A stretch of DNA of 64,000 bases from Solwaraspora sp. WMMD1047. GTDB taxonomy: Bacteria > Actinomycetota > Actinomycetes > Mycobacteriales > Micromonosporaceae. Position 1 is the first letter of the stretch, and the number at the start of each line of letters is the position of its first letter. Below the pieces are notes generated by a model. That model saw nothing but the letters and a program-made list of their open reading frames with translations. It made no database searches and was not told the DNA's origin. The DNA lies in NCBI RefSeq assembly GCF_029626155.1, contig NZ_JARUBL010000001.1:5918501-5982500 (forward strand), given 5' to 3'. The position numbers and the translations under genes are program-made. Of the stretch, positions 50,580 through 61,062 are shown piece by piece.

Positions 50580-51464
50580 TCACTTTCGTGCCCAGCCGTC
50601 GCCGTCGGGGTAGACCACGTCGATGCCGACCGATCGGGTGTAGGCGAGCAGGTCTGGTCTGGGGCAAGAGGGGACGAGGATCGTTCGAGTCTTGGCATCG
50701 ACGAATCGGCCGTAATCGAAGAGCTGTCCGACGGCGTGGCGAAGTTGGTCGCGGGTGACGTTGCCCTTGGCCTCGACAAGTTCACCGGTTGTGTCATCCC
50801 ACAAGTCACTGTAGAGAGGCGCGCCTTCACCTGCCGGTACTACCCGCAGCCGGCTAACTACATGGCCAGAGCTTTGGAGGTGTCGTCGGTAGCGCTGTAC
50901 CAGGGCGGCCTCCGTCCGCTCGAACCCATACAGGTCGCGGTTGGGGGTGACGAAGCCCCGTTCGGTGTGTTGCTCCTCGACGGGCACCTGGTCAACCGTC
51001 GTCTGGCTACGTGGCGTGACAGGCGTATGAGGTAGATCGACCGGTACGCCAGCGCGGGGACGAAGGCGGAAGACGATCACCTGCCGGATAGTGTTCTCGT
51101 CGCCGGTCTCGTGGGCGTCACGCCAGTAGGTGTCGACCAGCTCGAACTCGCCGAGGTACCGAACCTCTGAGCCATGAGCCTTAAAACCTTCGAGGGTGCG
51201 TCCTTCCTCTCGATGCCGCAAGATCGACTTGTTGCCTTGGACGAAGCGCTGGTCGCCCGTTTGGCCCTCGCCGACGTAGTTGAACAGGCCGTCGTCGTCC
51301 CAGCCGTCGTAGTAGCCATGCTGATGCCCGGTCCGCGGATCGGTAAAGAACATGACCGCCGGTACTTCGCGGGACGGCGAGATCCCGCCCTGCCTGCGCC
51401 CACCGAAGCGCGCATGGACCTCCCGACGAGGAAGGAGATCGCCTGGATCGAGACCTGGTAGCAC
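50580..51464 (-). CDS. SRA-like / PD-(D/E)XK modification-dependent restriction nuclease
   Basis: A 294-residue protein. The N-terminal half (about 1-130; RFGGRRQGGISPS, HGYYDGWDDDGLFNYVGEGQTGDQRF, VRYLGEFELVDTYW) follows the ScoMcrA-like SRA domain that reads modified or phosphorothioate DNA. The C-terminal half (about 175-294) has LYSDLWDDTTGELVEAKGNVTRDQLRHAVGQLFDYGRF, where Asp and the ExK (EAK) fit a PD-(D/E)XK nuclease. It should cut modified foreign DNA (type IV restriction). GGAGG four bases before the GTG supports the start. It lies between the two CRISPR arrays. Confidence 0.82.
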   Translation of the reverse strand: MLPGLDPGDLLPRREVHARFGGRRQGGISPSREVPAVMFFTDPRTGHQHGYYDGWDDDGLFNYVGEGQTGDQRFVQGNKSILRHREEGRTLEGFKAHGSEVRYLGEFELVDTYWRDAHETGDENTIRQVIVFRLRPRAGVPVDLPHTPVTPRSQTTVDQVPVEEQHTERGFVTPNRDLYGFERTEAALVQRYRRHLQSSGHVVSRLRVVPAGEGAPLYSDLWDDTTGELVEAKGNVTRDQLRHAVGQLFDYGRFVDAKTRTILVPSCPRPDLLAYTRSVGIDVVYPDGDGWARK

Positions 51465-51476
51465 TGTACCTCCAAA

Positions 51477-51501
51477 TTTAGGGGTCGATTTCGACCCTAA
51501 A
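51477..51501. promoter_or_regulatory. inverted repeat upstream of the nuclease gene
   Basis: TTTAGGGGTCGA and TCGACCCTAAA pair with one bulged base around a short AT core, and sit just upstream of the Shine-Dalgarno site of the nuclease gene. It is either an operator of this gene or the terminator of the membrane-protein unit that runs into it; both are on the same strand. Confidence 0.5.
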
Positions 51502-51633
51502 CTTTGTAGGTAAGTTTGTCCAGCTCGCCGACCCCTCGCGCGCCAGGCACCGACCGACTCCTACGCCCGCCGGGACACTTGGATGCTCGAAAAGCCCGCC
51601 CGTGCAAGCGGGCCAGATCGTTGGCGCAGTTCG

Positions 51634-52650
51634 TTAGCTCTCGGTTGCGCCCTCGCCTGGAGGCATGGTCGACTGGCACTGATCCTCAGGATGCTTGTAG
51701 CGCAGCGGTGGATCCGGCCGCTCAAAGTCTGAGACCATGAGCCCGATCCCGATGTGCAGCTCCGCCTCCTCCGCGCTGTCTTCTGGAGCCTTGAGCCGCA
51801 ACCGCTCGTACAGGGTGAACCGGTTCAATGCCATTAGGGTGACCAGCGCTGACCCGTAATGGCTCGCCGTGATGACCGCACCTCGATATGACAGATAGAC
51901 AACGCCATACGGGACCAGGGCGAGCAGCAACCACGTACCGTCATCCCACAGGAAGACCACCGTCGCCACGCAGGCGATGAGGGACACGAGGCATATGCGG
52001 ACCGTCAGATCCATAGTGGCCCGCTGATCGTTCACGTAGGCCATGTGCGCTGGCGGCGCGACCACCGCCAACATCGGCGTAATCTCCGGAAGGTTTGCCC
52101 CGTACGGTCGACCAACACCGACCTCGTATCGCCGAAGCATATTCCCGAGCCGGGTCGGCATGACCTCCTCCAGATACGCGGGATACGCCTGCCGGGCACG
52201 CTGTGCCTCGTGCGCCAGAGAGCGCAGGCGGTCCCGACTCAGGCTGTGCTCCGGGCTGCTCTCGGCGAGTTCGCCCGCCTCGTCCACCAGCTCGTTCAGC
52301 GCCTGAAGACGCCGCCGGTGCCGGCGGATAGATCGGGCCCGTACCTCCTGGGCAATCTGCCCGGTGCCCCAGTAGCCTTCCAACAGCTGAACCATGGTGA
52401 ACTGCAGCGGGTGCAGCACCAAGCCCAACGTGATGCCCAGGATCGCCACCAGCGCGGCTCCGCGGATCCCAAGGCTACTGATGCCACGGGCAGCACTGGT
52501 CCAATTCGGGCTACCGTGCCAGGCGCCACTGCCGATGAGCAGCCAGAGGTATATCACCAGCAGGGCCGACGGTAAGACACTGATCATGCTGAAGTAGCGG
52601 CCGACCCCCTGCCGGACGTCGGCCACAATTCCGGCGACTGGGGCTGTCAC
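51634..52650 (-). CDS. membrane protein with central coiled coil, inter-array
   Basis: A 338-residue protein of unknown family. Two membrane segments at about residues 22-42 and 62-85 are followed by a basic, helical cytoplasmic region (about 100-200; ARSIRRHRRRLQALNELVDEAG in heptad-like spacing), two more membrane segments at about 215-250 and an acidic C-terminal tail. It overlaps by four bases with the small zinc-ribbon gene upstream, so both form a unit. Its place between a restriction nuclease and a CRISPR array hints at defence, but nothing in the sequence proves it. Confidence 0.75.
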   Translation of the reverse strand: MTAPVAGIVADVRQGVGRYFSMISVLPSALLVIYLWLLIGSGAWHGSPNWTSAARGISSLGIRGAALVAILGITLGLVLHPLQFTMVQLLEGYWGTGQIAQEVRARSIRRHRRRLQALNELVDEAGELAESSPEHSLSRDRLRSLAHEAQRARQAYPAYLEEVMPTRLGNMLRRYEVGVGRPYGANLPEITPMLAVVAPPAHMAYVNDQRATMDLTVRICLVSLIACVATVVFLWDDGTWLLLALVPYGVVYLSYRGAVITASHYGSALVTLMALNRFTLYERLRLKAPEDSAEEAELHIGIGLMVSDFERPDPPLRYKHPEDQCQSTMPPGEGATES

Positions 52651-52913
52651 GTGGACTCCTCAACCAGCTTCCAGACGCCCTCCTCATGCCGCAGCAGGTG
52701 CCGGTTCGGGCATCGACGGCGGCCGTCGCGCAGCCGGGTCGTGTCCTGTCTACAGCGGGGGCATTTGACCCGAGAACTTGGTGCCGGGTTCCAGCCTGGC
52801 AGGTCAGGCGGCGGGTTGATCGAACAGAGACTGGACACGACCAGAGCGAGGATCACGAGGCCGGGGCGCCCACCCTGGCGCGTACCGCGGGACCGCAACC
52901 GCGCGGACGTCAT
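52647..52913 (-). CDS. small membrane protein with zinc ribbon
   Basis: An 88-residue protein: a basic N-terminus, one membrane segment (about 18-34), a proline-rich linker, and a C-terminal zinc ribbon CPRCRQDTTRLRDGRRRCPNRH, with CxxC and a C-x3-H second pair. GGAGGGG lies before the ATG. It overlaps the larger membrane-protein gene (ATGA). Function unknown; it may hold a partner at the membrane. Confidence 0.7.
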   Translation of the reverse strand: MTSARLRSRGTRQGGRPGLVILALVVSSLCSINPPPDLPGWNPAPSSRVKCPRCRQDTTRLRDGRRRCPNRHLLRHEEGVWKLVEEST

Positions 52914-52996
52914 AGGCCCCTCCCGGTGGGCATCCTATGGCGGCCGACGGCGCAGCGGATACCCGTCACCTGACGGAAGAATGACAGGATCAGCGC

Positions 52997-53758
52997 GTGC
53001 GTCCGGAAACCCCGTCCCAACCCGCCCCCACGAAGTCGGCCGACTCGCCTGCCGAGGCGGAGACGGAGCCGGCAACGACCGACCCCGCTCGCGTGAGGCT
53101 TCTGGTAGACGAGAGTGTCCAAGGAAGAGGGGTGTGGCTCTGGCCCGTAGCCGCCATCGGATGTCTGGCGCTCGCGGGATACCGCTTCGGCACCGCAGGA
53201 GCCTTGATCGTCGCCGCACAGCTCGTTTCTACCCTCGCATTCGTGGGCAGCCTCCGACTCCGCCCAGGTCGACCGGTGTCGGCGGCCCTGGCAGCGGTCG
53301 TGGTCGGGACTGCCACAGTCGTGTTGTTGCTATGGCAAATCGCTCCAGCCGCCCACTGGCCGCGCGGTGCGCCTCCCAGAACTCCGGGACCCGCCGACCT
53401 ACGCGGATCCCGCCCCTCGGCGCCTCAGCTCCGCGACCTTGACCTTCGAGGAGCACATCTGACGGGGGCCGACCTCGATAGGGCGGTCCTCACCGGACGC
53501 GACCTATCTGGCGCCGCGGCGGCAGGCGCCTCTTTGCGCCATGCCAATCTCACCGGCGCGGTACTCCGGGGTGCGGACCTCCGCGGCGCGGACCTCTCCG
53601 GCGCATGTCTACGCGACGTCGACCTCGAAGGCGCCGAGCTGACCGGAATCCGGGTTACCGGCGCCGACTTCGGAGACCGCAAACCGGGCCGAGAACTTAG
53701 CCGCACTTTCTACGGCGTACCCCTGCCCGCCGGCACAGCTGAAAGCTGTCACCGATAG
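52997..53758 (+). CDS. membrane-anchored pentapeptide-repeat protein
   Basis: A 253-residue protein: soluble Pro/Ala/Glu-rich start, two or three membrane segments (about 45-90 and 95-118), then pentapeptide repeats from about 145 to 228 (LRGAHLTGADLDRAVLTG ... LRGADLRGADLSGACL ... LEGAELTG), with A(D/N)LxG spacing. The right-handed beta helix of such repeats is a rigid, protein-like mimic of DNA in some families and a plain scaffold in others. GTG start with weak AGGA upstream. It ends 126 bases before the second array. Confidence 0.83.
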   Translation: MRPETPSQPAPTKSADSPAEAETEPATTDPARVRLLVDESVQGRGVWLWPVAAIGCLALAGYRFGTAGALIVAAQLVSTLAFVGSLRLRPGRPVSAALAAVVVGTATVVLLLWQIAPAAHWPRGAPPRTPGPADLRGSRPSAPQLRDLDLRGAHLTGADLDRAVLTGRDLSGAAAAGASLRHANLTGAVLRGADLRGADLSGACLRDVDLEGAELTGIRVTGADFGDRKPGRELSRTFYGVPLPAGTAESCHR

Positions 53759-53884
53759 ACCCGTCGATGAGCTGTTGCACTCAATACCGACTGGCCACGT
53801 TAATTGGCGTGGAAAGTCCGGCCACTCCTACGCACCGCCCACAGCCACGGTCTGCCCGATTTCCGGCCGCTCGCCCGGGTGGAT

Positions 53885-55173
53885 CCCTCAGTGAAGGGCA
53901 GCTCCGACGGGGAGCTGCGGCCAGCAGCGCAAGGTAGTTGTAGGTGGCCTCCGGGCCTCAATGAAGGGCAGTCCGTCGGGAGCTGCGGCCATGCCCTCGG
54001 GGCCGACGTTGGGCTGCGCCCCGATCCGGCCTCTATGAAGGGCAGCTCCGTCGGGAGCTGCGGCACGGGCACGTGATCACCAACCACACCGGCCAGCGCA
54101 CGCCTCAATGAAGGGCAGCTCCGTCGGGAGCTGCGGTCAAATCACGCGTTCACGAAGAACCTGGCAGGCGTGCCTCAATGAAGGGCAGCTCCATCGGGAC
54201 CTGCGGCACGCGACGAAGCGCCCAGTAGATCGGCCGGGGTCACCTCGCCTCAGTGAAGGGCGGCTCCGTCGGGAGCTGCGGCGTTGAGGTAGACACGGCG
54301 TTCGACGAGGTCGTAGCAGCCTCAATGAAGGGCAGCTCCGTCGGGAGCTGCGGCGCCGGTCGCCGCGGCGGCGGTAGATTCGCCGGACCTCGCCTCAATG
54401 AAGGGTAGCTCCGTCGGGAGCTGCGGCCACCGGGGCGGGTGGAGTGGACGACCTGCACGAGCTGGCCTCAATGAAGGGCAGCTCCGTCGGGAACTGCGGC
54501 TGGTCGAGGTCTGCAGCTCGGCCGGGGTGCGGTGGTGGTCGCCTCAATGATGGGCAGCTCCGTCGGGAGCTGCGGCTCGGTCACCGGCGCAGCAGCCGGG
54601 CGACGGTGGCCGGGCTGCCTCAATGAAGGGCAGCTCCGTCGGGAGCTGCGGCTCGTCGGCGAGCTGGGCACCCGCGACGCGGGCGGGGTGCCTCAATGAA
54701 GGGCAGCTCCGTCGGGAGCTGCGGCCGGTGAGCGCGTCGACCGGATCGCCGTCGCGGCCTCCGAGCCTCAATGAAGGGCAGCTCCGTCGGGAGCTGCGGC
54801 GGGGTTGCTGTTCAGCGCTCCAAGTTTCACGAGGTAGTCGCCTCAATGAAGGGCAGCTCCGTCGGGAGCTGCGGCTGACGTGCGAATCTGTACCCGCTGA
54901 CCACACTCCCTAGTGCCTCAATGAAGGGCAGCTCCGTCGGGAGCTGCGGCGCTGATGGGCATGCGGATCGACGCGGGCGACGTGACCCGGCCTCAATGAA
55001 GGGCAGCTCCGTCGGGAGCTGCGGCTCGCCGAGCGGCACGGCGCCGCCGGCATCTGGGGCCTCTGGCCTCAATGAAGGGCAGCTCCGTCGGGAGCTGCGG
55101 CTCGGATCGAGCAGGTCGACTATTCGGCCCTGGTGGTGCCTCAATGAAGGGCAGCTCCGTCGGGAGCTGCGGC
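53885..55173 (-). CRISPR. CRISPR array 2, 18 repeats and 17 spacers
   Basis: Repeats of 36 bases start at 53885, 53955, 54029, 54102, 54172, 54247, 54319, 54392, 54465, 54541, 54617, 54690, 54765, 54840, 54915, 54990, 55066 and 55138; spacers are 33-40 bases. Eight of the first ten repeats differ from the consensus (one has an extra base, one lacks a base), whereas the last eight are identical. Old repeats thus lie at the left and the leader at the right, next to cas2, so transcription runs leftward. On the minus strand the repeat ends in ATTGAGGC. Array 1 has the same repeat in the same direction. Confidence 0.98.
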
Positions 55174-55357
55174 AGGGCCGAAATTCTAGCCGTCCTGAGC
55201 TGCGGTTGAGCCGGTCGCTGCGAAGGGTCCGCTCCGCGTGGTCGATCCGACGCACGCAAGGCCACCACGGCGCCACTCACCAGGTGGCGTGAACTGGTCA
55301 AACATCGCTGCGAGGGGTCCGCGCTCACGGCCGGGACGACGGAGGCTTCGCGGTGGG
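55174..55357 (-). promoter_or_regulatory. CRISPR leader with 18-bp direct repeats
   Basis: The region between the array and cas2. It contains a degenerate partial repeat (CGTCCTGAGCTGCGGT at 55191-55206) and two copies of TCGCTGCGARGGGTCCGC, at 55215-55232 and 55305-55322, that differ in one base and are 90 bases apart. A CACTCACCAGGTGGCGTG inverted element lies between them. These are candidates for leader elements read by the adaptation complex. Confidence 0.6.
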
Positions 55358-57247
<1,890 letters not shown>

Positions 57248-57248
<1 letters not shown>

Positions 57249-58294
57249 CAGCGACGCTCGGTCTTGAGCAGTTCGCCGAGCATGGCCCGGCGTTCGGGCG
57301 CGTTGTCGCTGCCAAAACGCTGTACCGGGAAGCGCACGACCGCGGTGACGCCCCGGTTCGCCAACCACTGTTGATCCGCCTCGCGCCGGGCCGCGTCGTC
57401 GTCCGACGCCCGCCCGAGGTTTTTCGCCGTGAGTCCGGTGGTCGCGAAGCGGGACATCTGCCCACTCGCGGTGATCGTCCGGTGCCGGGCCGTGCGCCAC
57501 CGGTCCTTCCAGACGGGTACGTAGAAGTAGCCTGCTATCCCCGGTCCGATGTGGCCGGTGGTGCTGGCGCGGTCGTTGTTGCGCTGGGCAATGGGGAACT
57601 GCGAGATGCCCCAAAGCGCGCACCAGGCCAGCGCGTTGTCCGTGGGTCCGGGTGCGGCGAATCCGGTGGGCGTACGGCTGGCTGGCTGGTCCTTGCCGAT
57701 CTCGTCGCGGACGCTACTGCCGAGCAGCCCATCGCTGACAGCGGCGGCCGTTCGGGCGGCGACGGCTGCAGCGAGCGGACGGATCCGGTTCCCGACGAAC
57801 TCCGATCCCTGGTTGCGCGGCTGCATCTCCAGCCGGCTGGCGCCGTCGTCCTGCAACCGCTGGCCCTGCCGATTCCGGCTCCAGTAGCTCGGCTCACCGA
57901 GCGCGGCTATCAGCCGGAGGTCCAGCAGCGCTCGCGCGTCGGTGAGCTGGTCGAGCACAGCGTGTCTGCGGTTTTGCAGGTCACGCCAACTATCGCCGTC
58001 GGCGATGAGGCTGATACGGGGGCTCATCAGCGCGCGTTGCTCACCCTCGCTGAGCTGCCGACTTGGCCAGCTCTCTGGGTTGTCGTGCTCGGCCGCGTGC
58101 CGGCGTACGATCTCGCCGATCTTCTCGGGGGTGGCCTGCGGTGCGCTCAGCACCGGTCGGGGAGTCATTCCCCCGGTCCACGACAGCCGGACCTCTTCCA
58201 AGCCGCAGTCCTCGACGATCGCGGCAAGGCCATAGAGTGCCATGTGCGACAGCATCGTCGTCGATTCAGCGGTCGCCAGTACGAAGTCGGTCAT
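57248..58294 (-). CDS. csb3: type I-G effector subunit, Csb3-like (small Cas8)
   Basis: A 348-residue protein at the place of the Cas8-type subunit in type I-G loci. TDFVLATAESTTMLSHMALYGLAAIVED at its N-terminus and LSWTGGMTPRP fit the Csb3 family; the rest has no motif I can name, apart from LLDLRLIAALGEPSYW and GPTDNALAWCALWGISQFPIA. It is presumed to recognise PAM and to hold the 5' end of the crRNA. Its ATG overlaps the cas3 stop by four bases, and its stop overlaps the cas4 start by one. Confidence 0.7.
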
Positions 58295-61062
58295 GATCCC
58301 TCCGCGGAGACCTGTCCGTCGGCCGCACGGAGCAACGCTTCCAGGTATGCGCAGCCCCACACCCCCCAACGGATGTGTGTGCGTTCGATCAGCTCGTCCC
58401 ACCGGCCCTCGTCGAACAGCGTGGCCGCGACCTCGTCGTGCTTGCCGACCAGGTGCTCGCTGGTGTGCGGGAACCCGTGCCGGCCGTGCCCGTGACTGGT
58501 GCCGACCAGCCGGGCCGCCAGATCCCGATGATCGTCTTCGAGAGCCGACAATGCGGGCCAGGCGCGGACCACGGAGAGTTGCTCGTGCCGCCAGCCGGTT
58601 GGCAACCCGGAGGAGGTTCGAAGTGTCCTCATCCGACGCGCGTCGCGTACGCCGCTCTTAGCCAGCGGCTCGGCCTGGTCTGGGTCGGCGTTCAACAGTC
58701 GTTGAAATCGTTCGTCGGCCTTGCCGTCGTCGTGGTGCAGCCCCGCGCGGCGCAGCACGTCCACCAATTCAGCGGCGAGCCCGAGCCGACCGGCGACGGC
58801 TCCGACCCGTTGCGCTACCGCGTCGGCGTGCCGGCGGAGCGGCACCCGTCGGCGGCGCGGAGTCCACGTCTGGCGCAGCTCGTCGTCGACGGTAGCGTTG
58901 CGGAGGTCGACAACGATCAGCCGGCAAAGTTCCAGCTCACCGTCGGCGGAGTCCTGCCAGTGCAGGATCACCTCGGCCCCGGCCGGCTCAGTGTCCGGCT
59001 GGTCGAGCAGACCGGTCGCCGCCACCACCATCGGGCGCGGTGTCAGCTCATCGCGGTGCGCCCGCAACAACCGGGCGATCTCGCTCAGCTCCGGTTCGAC
59101 CACGGCCGGCTCGTCCGGGTCGACGGTCGTGGCGGCGATGGCGTCGAGAAACCGTCGGTGCGCGGCGGTGTCCCGCTCGATCCGGAGCACAACGTCACCC
59201 CGGCCAGGATTGTCGAGGGCGTCGAGCACGTCGTCGACCCGATCGTTGCCGTCCACGTCGACGACCCCGGCGATGAACAGCTCGGTGGTGTCGTCGACTA
59301 CGAGTTGGTCGCCGGGGCGGAGAACCCGGCCAGGGTGCAGACGTTCGTCATCGGTCAGCGCGCGTGGCCTGCCGTCACCGGGCCGGACCAGCACCGAGCC
59401 CGGTTTCACCCGAAACCGGATCTCCTTCTCCCACCGGATCGACACCGGGAACACCTCGTGCTCGCGGGGCGGAAGGCTCTCCAACAGCGGGACGGCGTCG
59501 GCTTCGTCGGTCGGCAATGCCCGCCGCACGACGATGCCGAACTCGTGGTCGGGTTCGTCGAGGTCGTCCGACAGCCATAGGTCGAGGTCGTCCTGCGGTG
59601 CGGCGAGGTCGTCGCTGGTCCGGGCAAGGTGCCAGCTCTGGGCCAGCTCCAGCCGCTGCAACAGGTCCCGCCGCAGCGCCGGGGCCGGTGGTCGGGGCTC
59701 CCGCAGTGCCCACGGCGCCAGGCCAGCCGGGTCGGCGGCCCGGCCCACCAGCCATTCGTGGGCCGCCGCGAGGTCGTCCCGCTGGTACGGCCCGGACTTG
59801 GACCCGGTGGGCAGGTCGGCGGCCGGCACTATCACGGTGATCTCCGTCTGGCGCCGACCGAGCCGGTTGACCCGGCCGGCCCGCTGGGCGATGGCGCCGC
59901 CGGGTGCCAGTTCCGTCACCGCCGCGGCCAGGTCGAGGTCGACTCCGACTTCCAGGCTCTGGGTGCTCACCAGGACGTCGACGTTCGGGTCACCGAGAAT
60001 GGTGAGCAGCTTTGACTTCGGCGGCCGGAGGCGGTCGACATCGTACGGCCGCAGCCGACCGCAGATCAGCTCGGTTTTCAGGCCCCGTGCCCGCAGTTCC
60101 CCGGCGACAGCGGCGGCGACCGCGACGGTGTTGACGAAGCAGCCGACCGTCGACTTGTGCCTCTGATGCAGCCGCATCGCCTCCTCGGTCAAGGCGGTGA
60201 TGCCCGCCTTGCGTGCCGGGCCGCTGCGCGGAATCGGCCAGGACGGCAGCGGCAGCAGGGCGACCGGTTTCGGGGCGGTCAGCCGTTTCCGCAGTACCTC
60301 GTCCACGGCCAGGTCGTTCGGTTCGACGCCGACCGCCACCCCGGCGTCGGCGTGCGGGGTAGCGGTGGTCTCGACCACCTGCAGTATCGGCACTCCGATC
60401 GGTTCCTCCGCGACGGTGGCCAGTTCCGCGACCCGGCGGGCCGTGGTCACCAGTTGCCGGGACAGGTGTGCCTCGTCGACGACGGCTACTGTGTCGTACG
60501 CGAGTAAACCGGCCTCGCGCGGCCAGGCCTGCGCCCGAGACCCGTAGCCGGACAGCAGTAGCCGCGACCCCCACATGTCGGGCGTGGCGCAGAGCACCGC
60601 GCAGCTCAGCGGGTCGTCTAGCCATTCCCGTGACGGCGGTGCACCACCTCGTAGTAGCGCAATCGACAACGGCCGCTCAGCCGGGTCTTTACGGCCGGTA
60701 CGCAGCGACTGCAGCGTCTCGGCCATACGTGCGAGGACGGTTCTACCTCCCCGAGCTTCCGCGAGCTGGTCCGCGATCGACGTCGCGTGCTCGTGCTGGT
60801 CGTCGACGAGAGCCCGCCGATCAACGATCAGCGCCAGCCGGCGCGGCACCCGGACCGGGTGACCGGAGGCCATCAGCGCCACCGCGAACACGTGTACGTC
60901 GACGACACTCGTCTTGCCCGACCCGGTAGGGGCCACGAGCTGGTCGGGCCACCGCCCGGTACGCAGGATGTGGTCAAGCAGCCGCTCCTGCCACCGGAAC
61001 GGTCGTTGCCCACCGCGGACTGCGGCGAAGAAGGCGCCGAAGTCTGCGCGATCGACGCTCAC
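58291..61062 (-). CDS. cas3: type I-G Cas3 helicase-nuclease, HD at the C-terminus
   Basis: A 923-residue enzyme. The SF2 helicase comes first: LVAPTGSGKTS (Walker A, about residues 42-52), VVDEAHLS (motif II), VSTQSLEVGVDLD and QRAGRVNRLGR (motif VI). The HD nuclease domain is at the C-terminus (AGLHHDDGKADERFQRLL, about 785; TSHGHGRHGFPHTSEH later), the inverted order that marks type I-G. It unwinds and degrades target DNA after Cascade binding. All motifs are intact. The GTG start overlaps the csb2 stop (GTGA). Confidence 0.93.
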   Translation of the reverse strand: MSVDRADFGAFFAAVRGGQRPFRWQERLLDHILRTGRWPDQLVAPTGSGKTSVVDVHVFAVALMASGHPVRVPRRLALIVDRRALVDDQHEHATSIADQLAEARGGRTVLARMAETLQSLRTGRKDPAERPLSIALLRGGAPPSREWLDDPLSCAVLCATPDMWGSRLLLSGYGSRAQAWPREAGLLAYDTVAVVDEAHLSRQLVTTARRVAELATVAEEPIGVPILQVVETTATPHADAGVAVGVEPNDLAVDEVLRKRLTAPKPVALLPLPSWPIPRSGPARKAGITALTEEAMRLHQRHKSTVGCFVNTVAVAAAVAGELRARGLKTELICGRLRPYDVDRLRPPKSKLLTILGDPNVDVLVSTQSLEVGVDLDLAAAVTELAPGGAIAQRAGRVNRLGRRQTEITVIVPAADLPTGSKSGPYQRDDLAAAHEWLVGRAADPAGLAPWALREPRPPAPALRRDLLQRLELAQSWHLARTSDDLAAPQDDLDLWLSDDLDEPDHEFGIVVRRALPTDEADAVPLLESLPPREHEVFPVSIRWEKEIRFRVKPGSVLVRPGDGRPRALTDDERLHPGRVLRPGDQLVVDDTTELFIAGVVDVDGNDRVDDVLDALDNPGRGDVVLRIERDTAAHRRFLDAIAATTVDPDEPAVVEPELSEIARLLRAHRDELTPRPMVVAATGLLDQPDTEPAGAEVILHWQDSADGELELCRLIVVDLRNATVDDELRQTWTPRRRRVPLRRHADAVAQRVGAVAGRLGLAAELVDVLRRAGLHHDDGKADERFQRLLNADPDQAEPLAKSGVRDARRMRTLRTSSGLPTGWRHEQLSVVRAWPALSALEDDHRDLAARLVGTSHGHGRHGFPHTSEHLVGKHDEVAATLFDEGRWDELIERTHIRWGVWGCAYLEALLRAADGQVSAEGS

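Noticed and set aside
55191-55206. Nineteenth repeat of array 2
   Set aside because: Only the last 16 bases resemble the repeat and three differ; it is listed as a decayed partial copy in the leader.
54465-55292. Open frames with repeated MKGSSVGSCG peptides
   Set aside because: They are translations of the CRISPR repeats in both arrays and do not represent genes.
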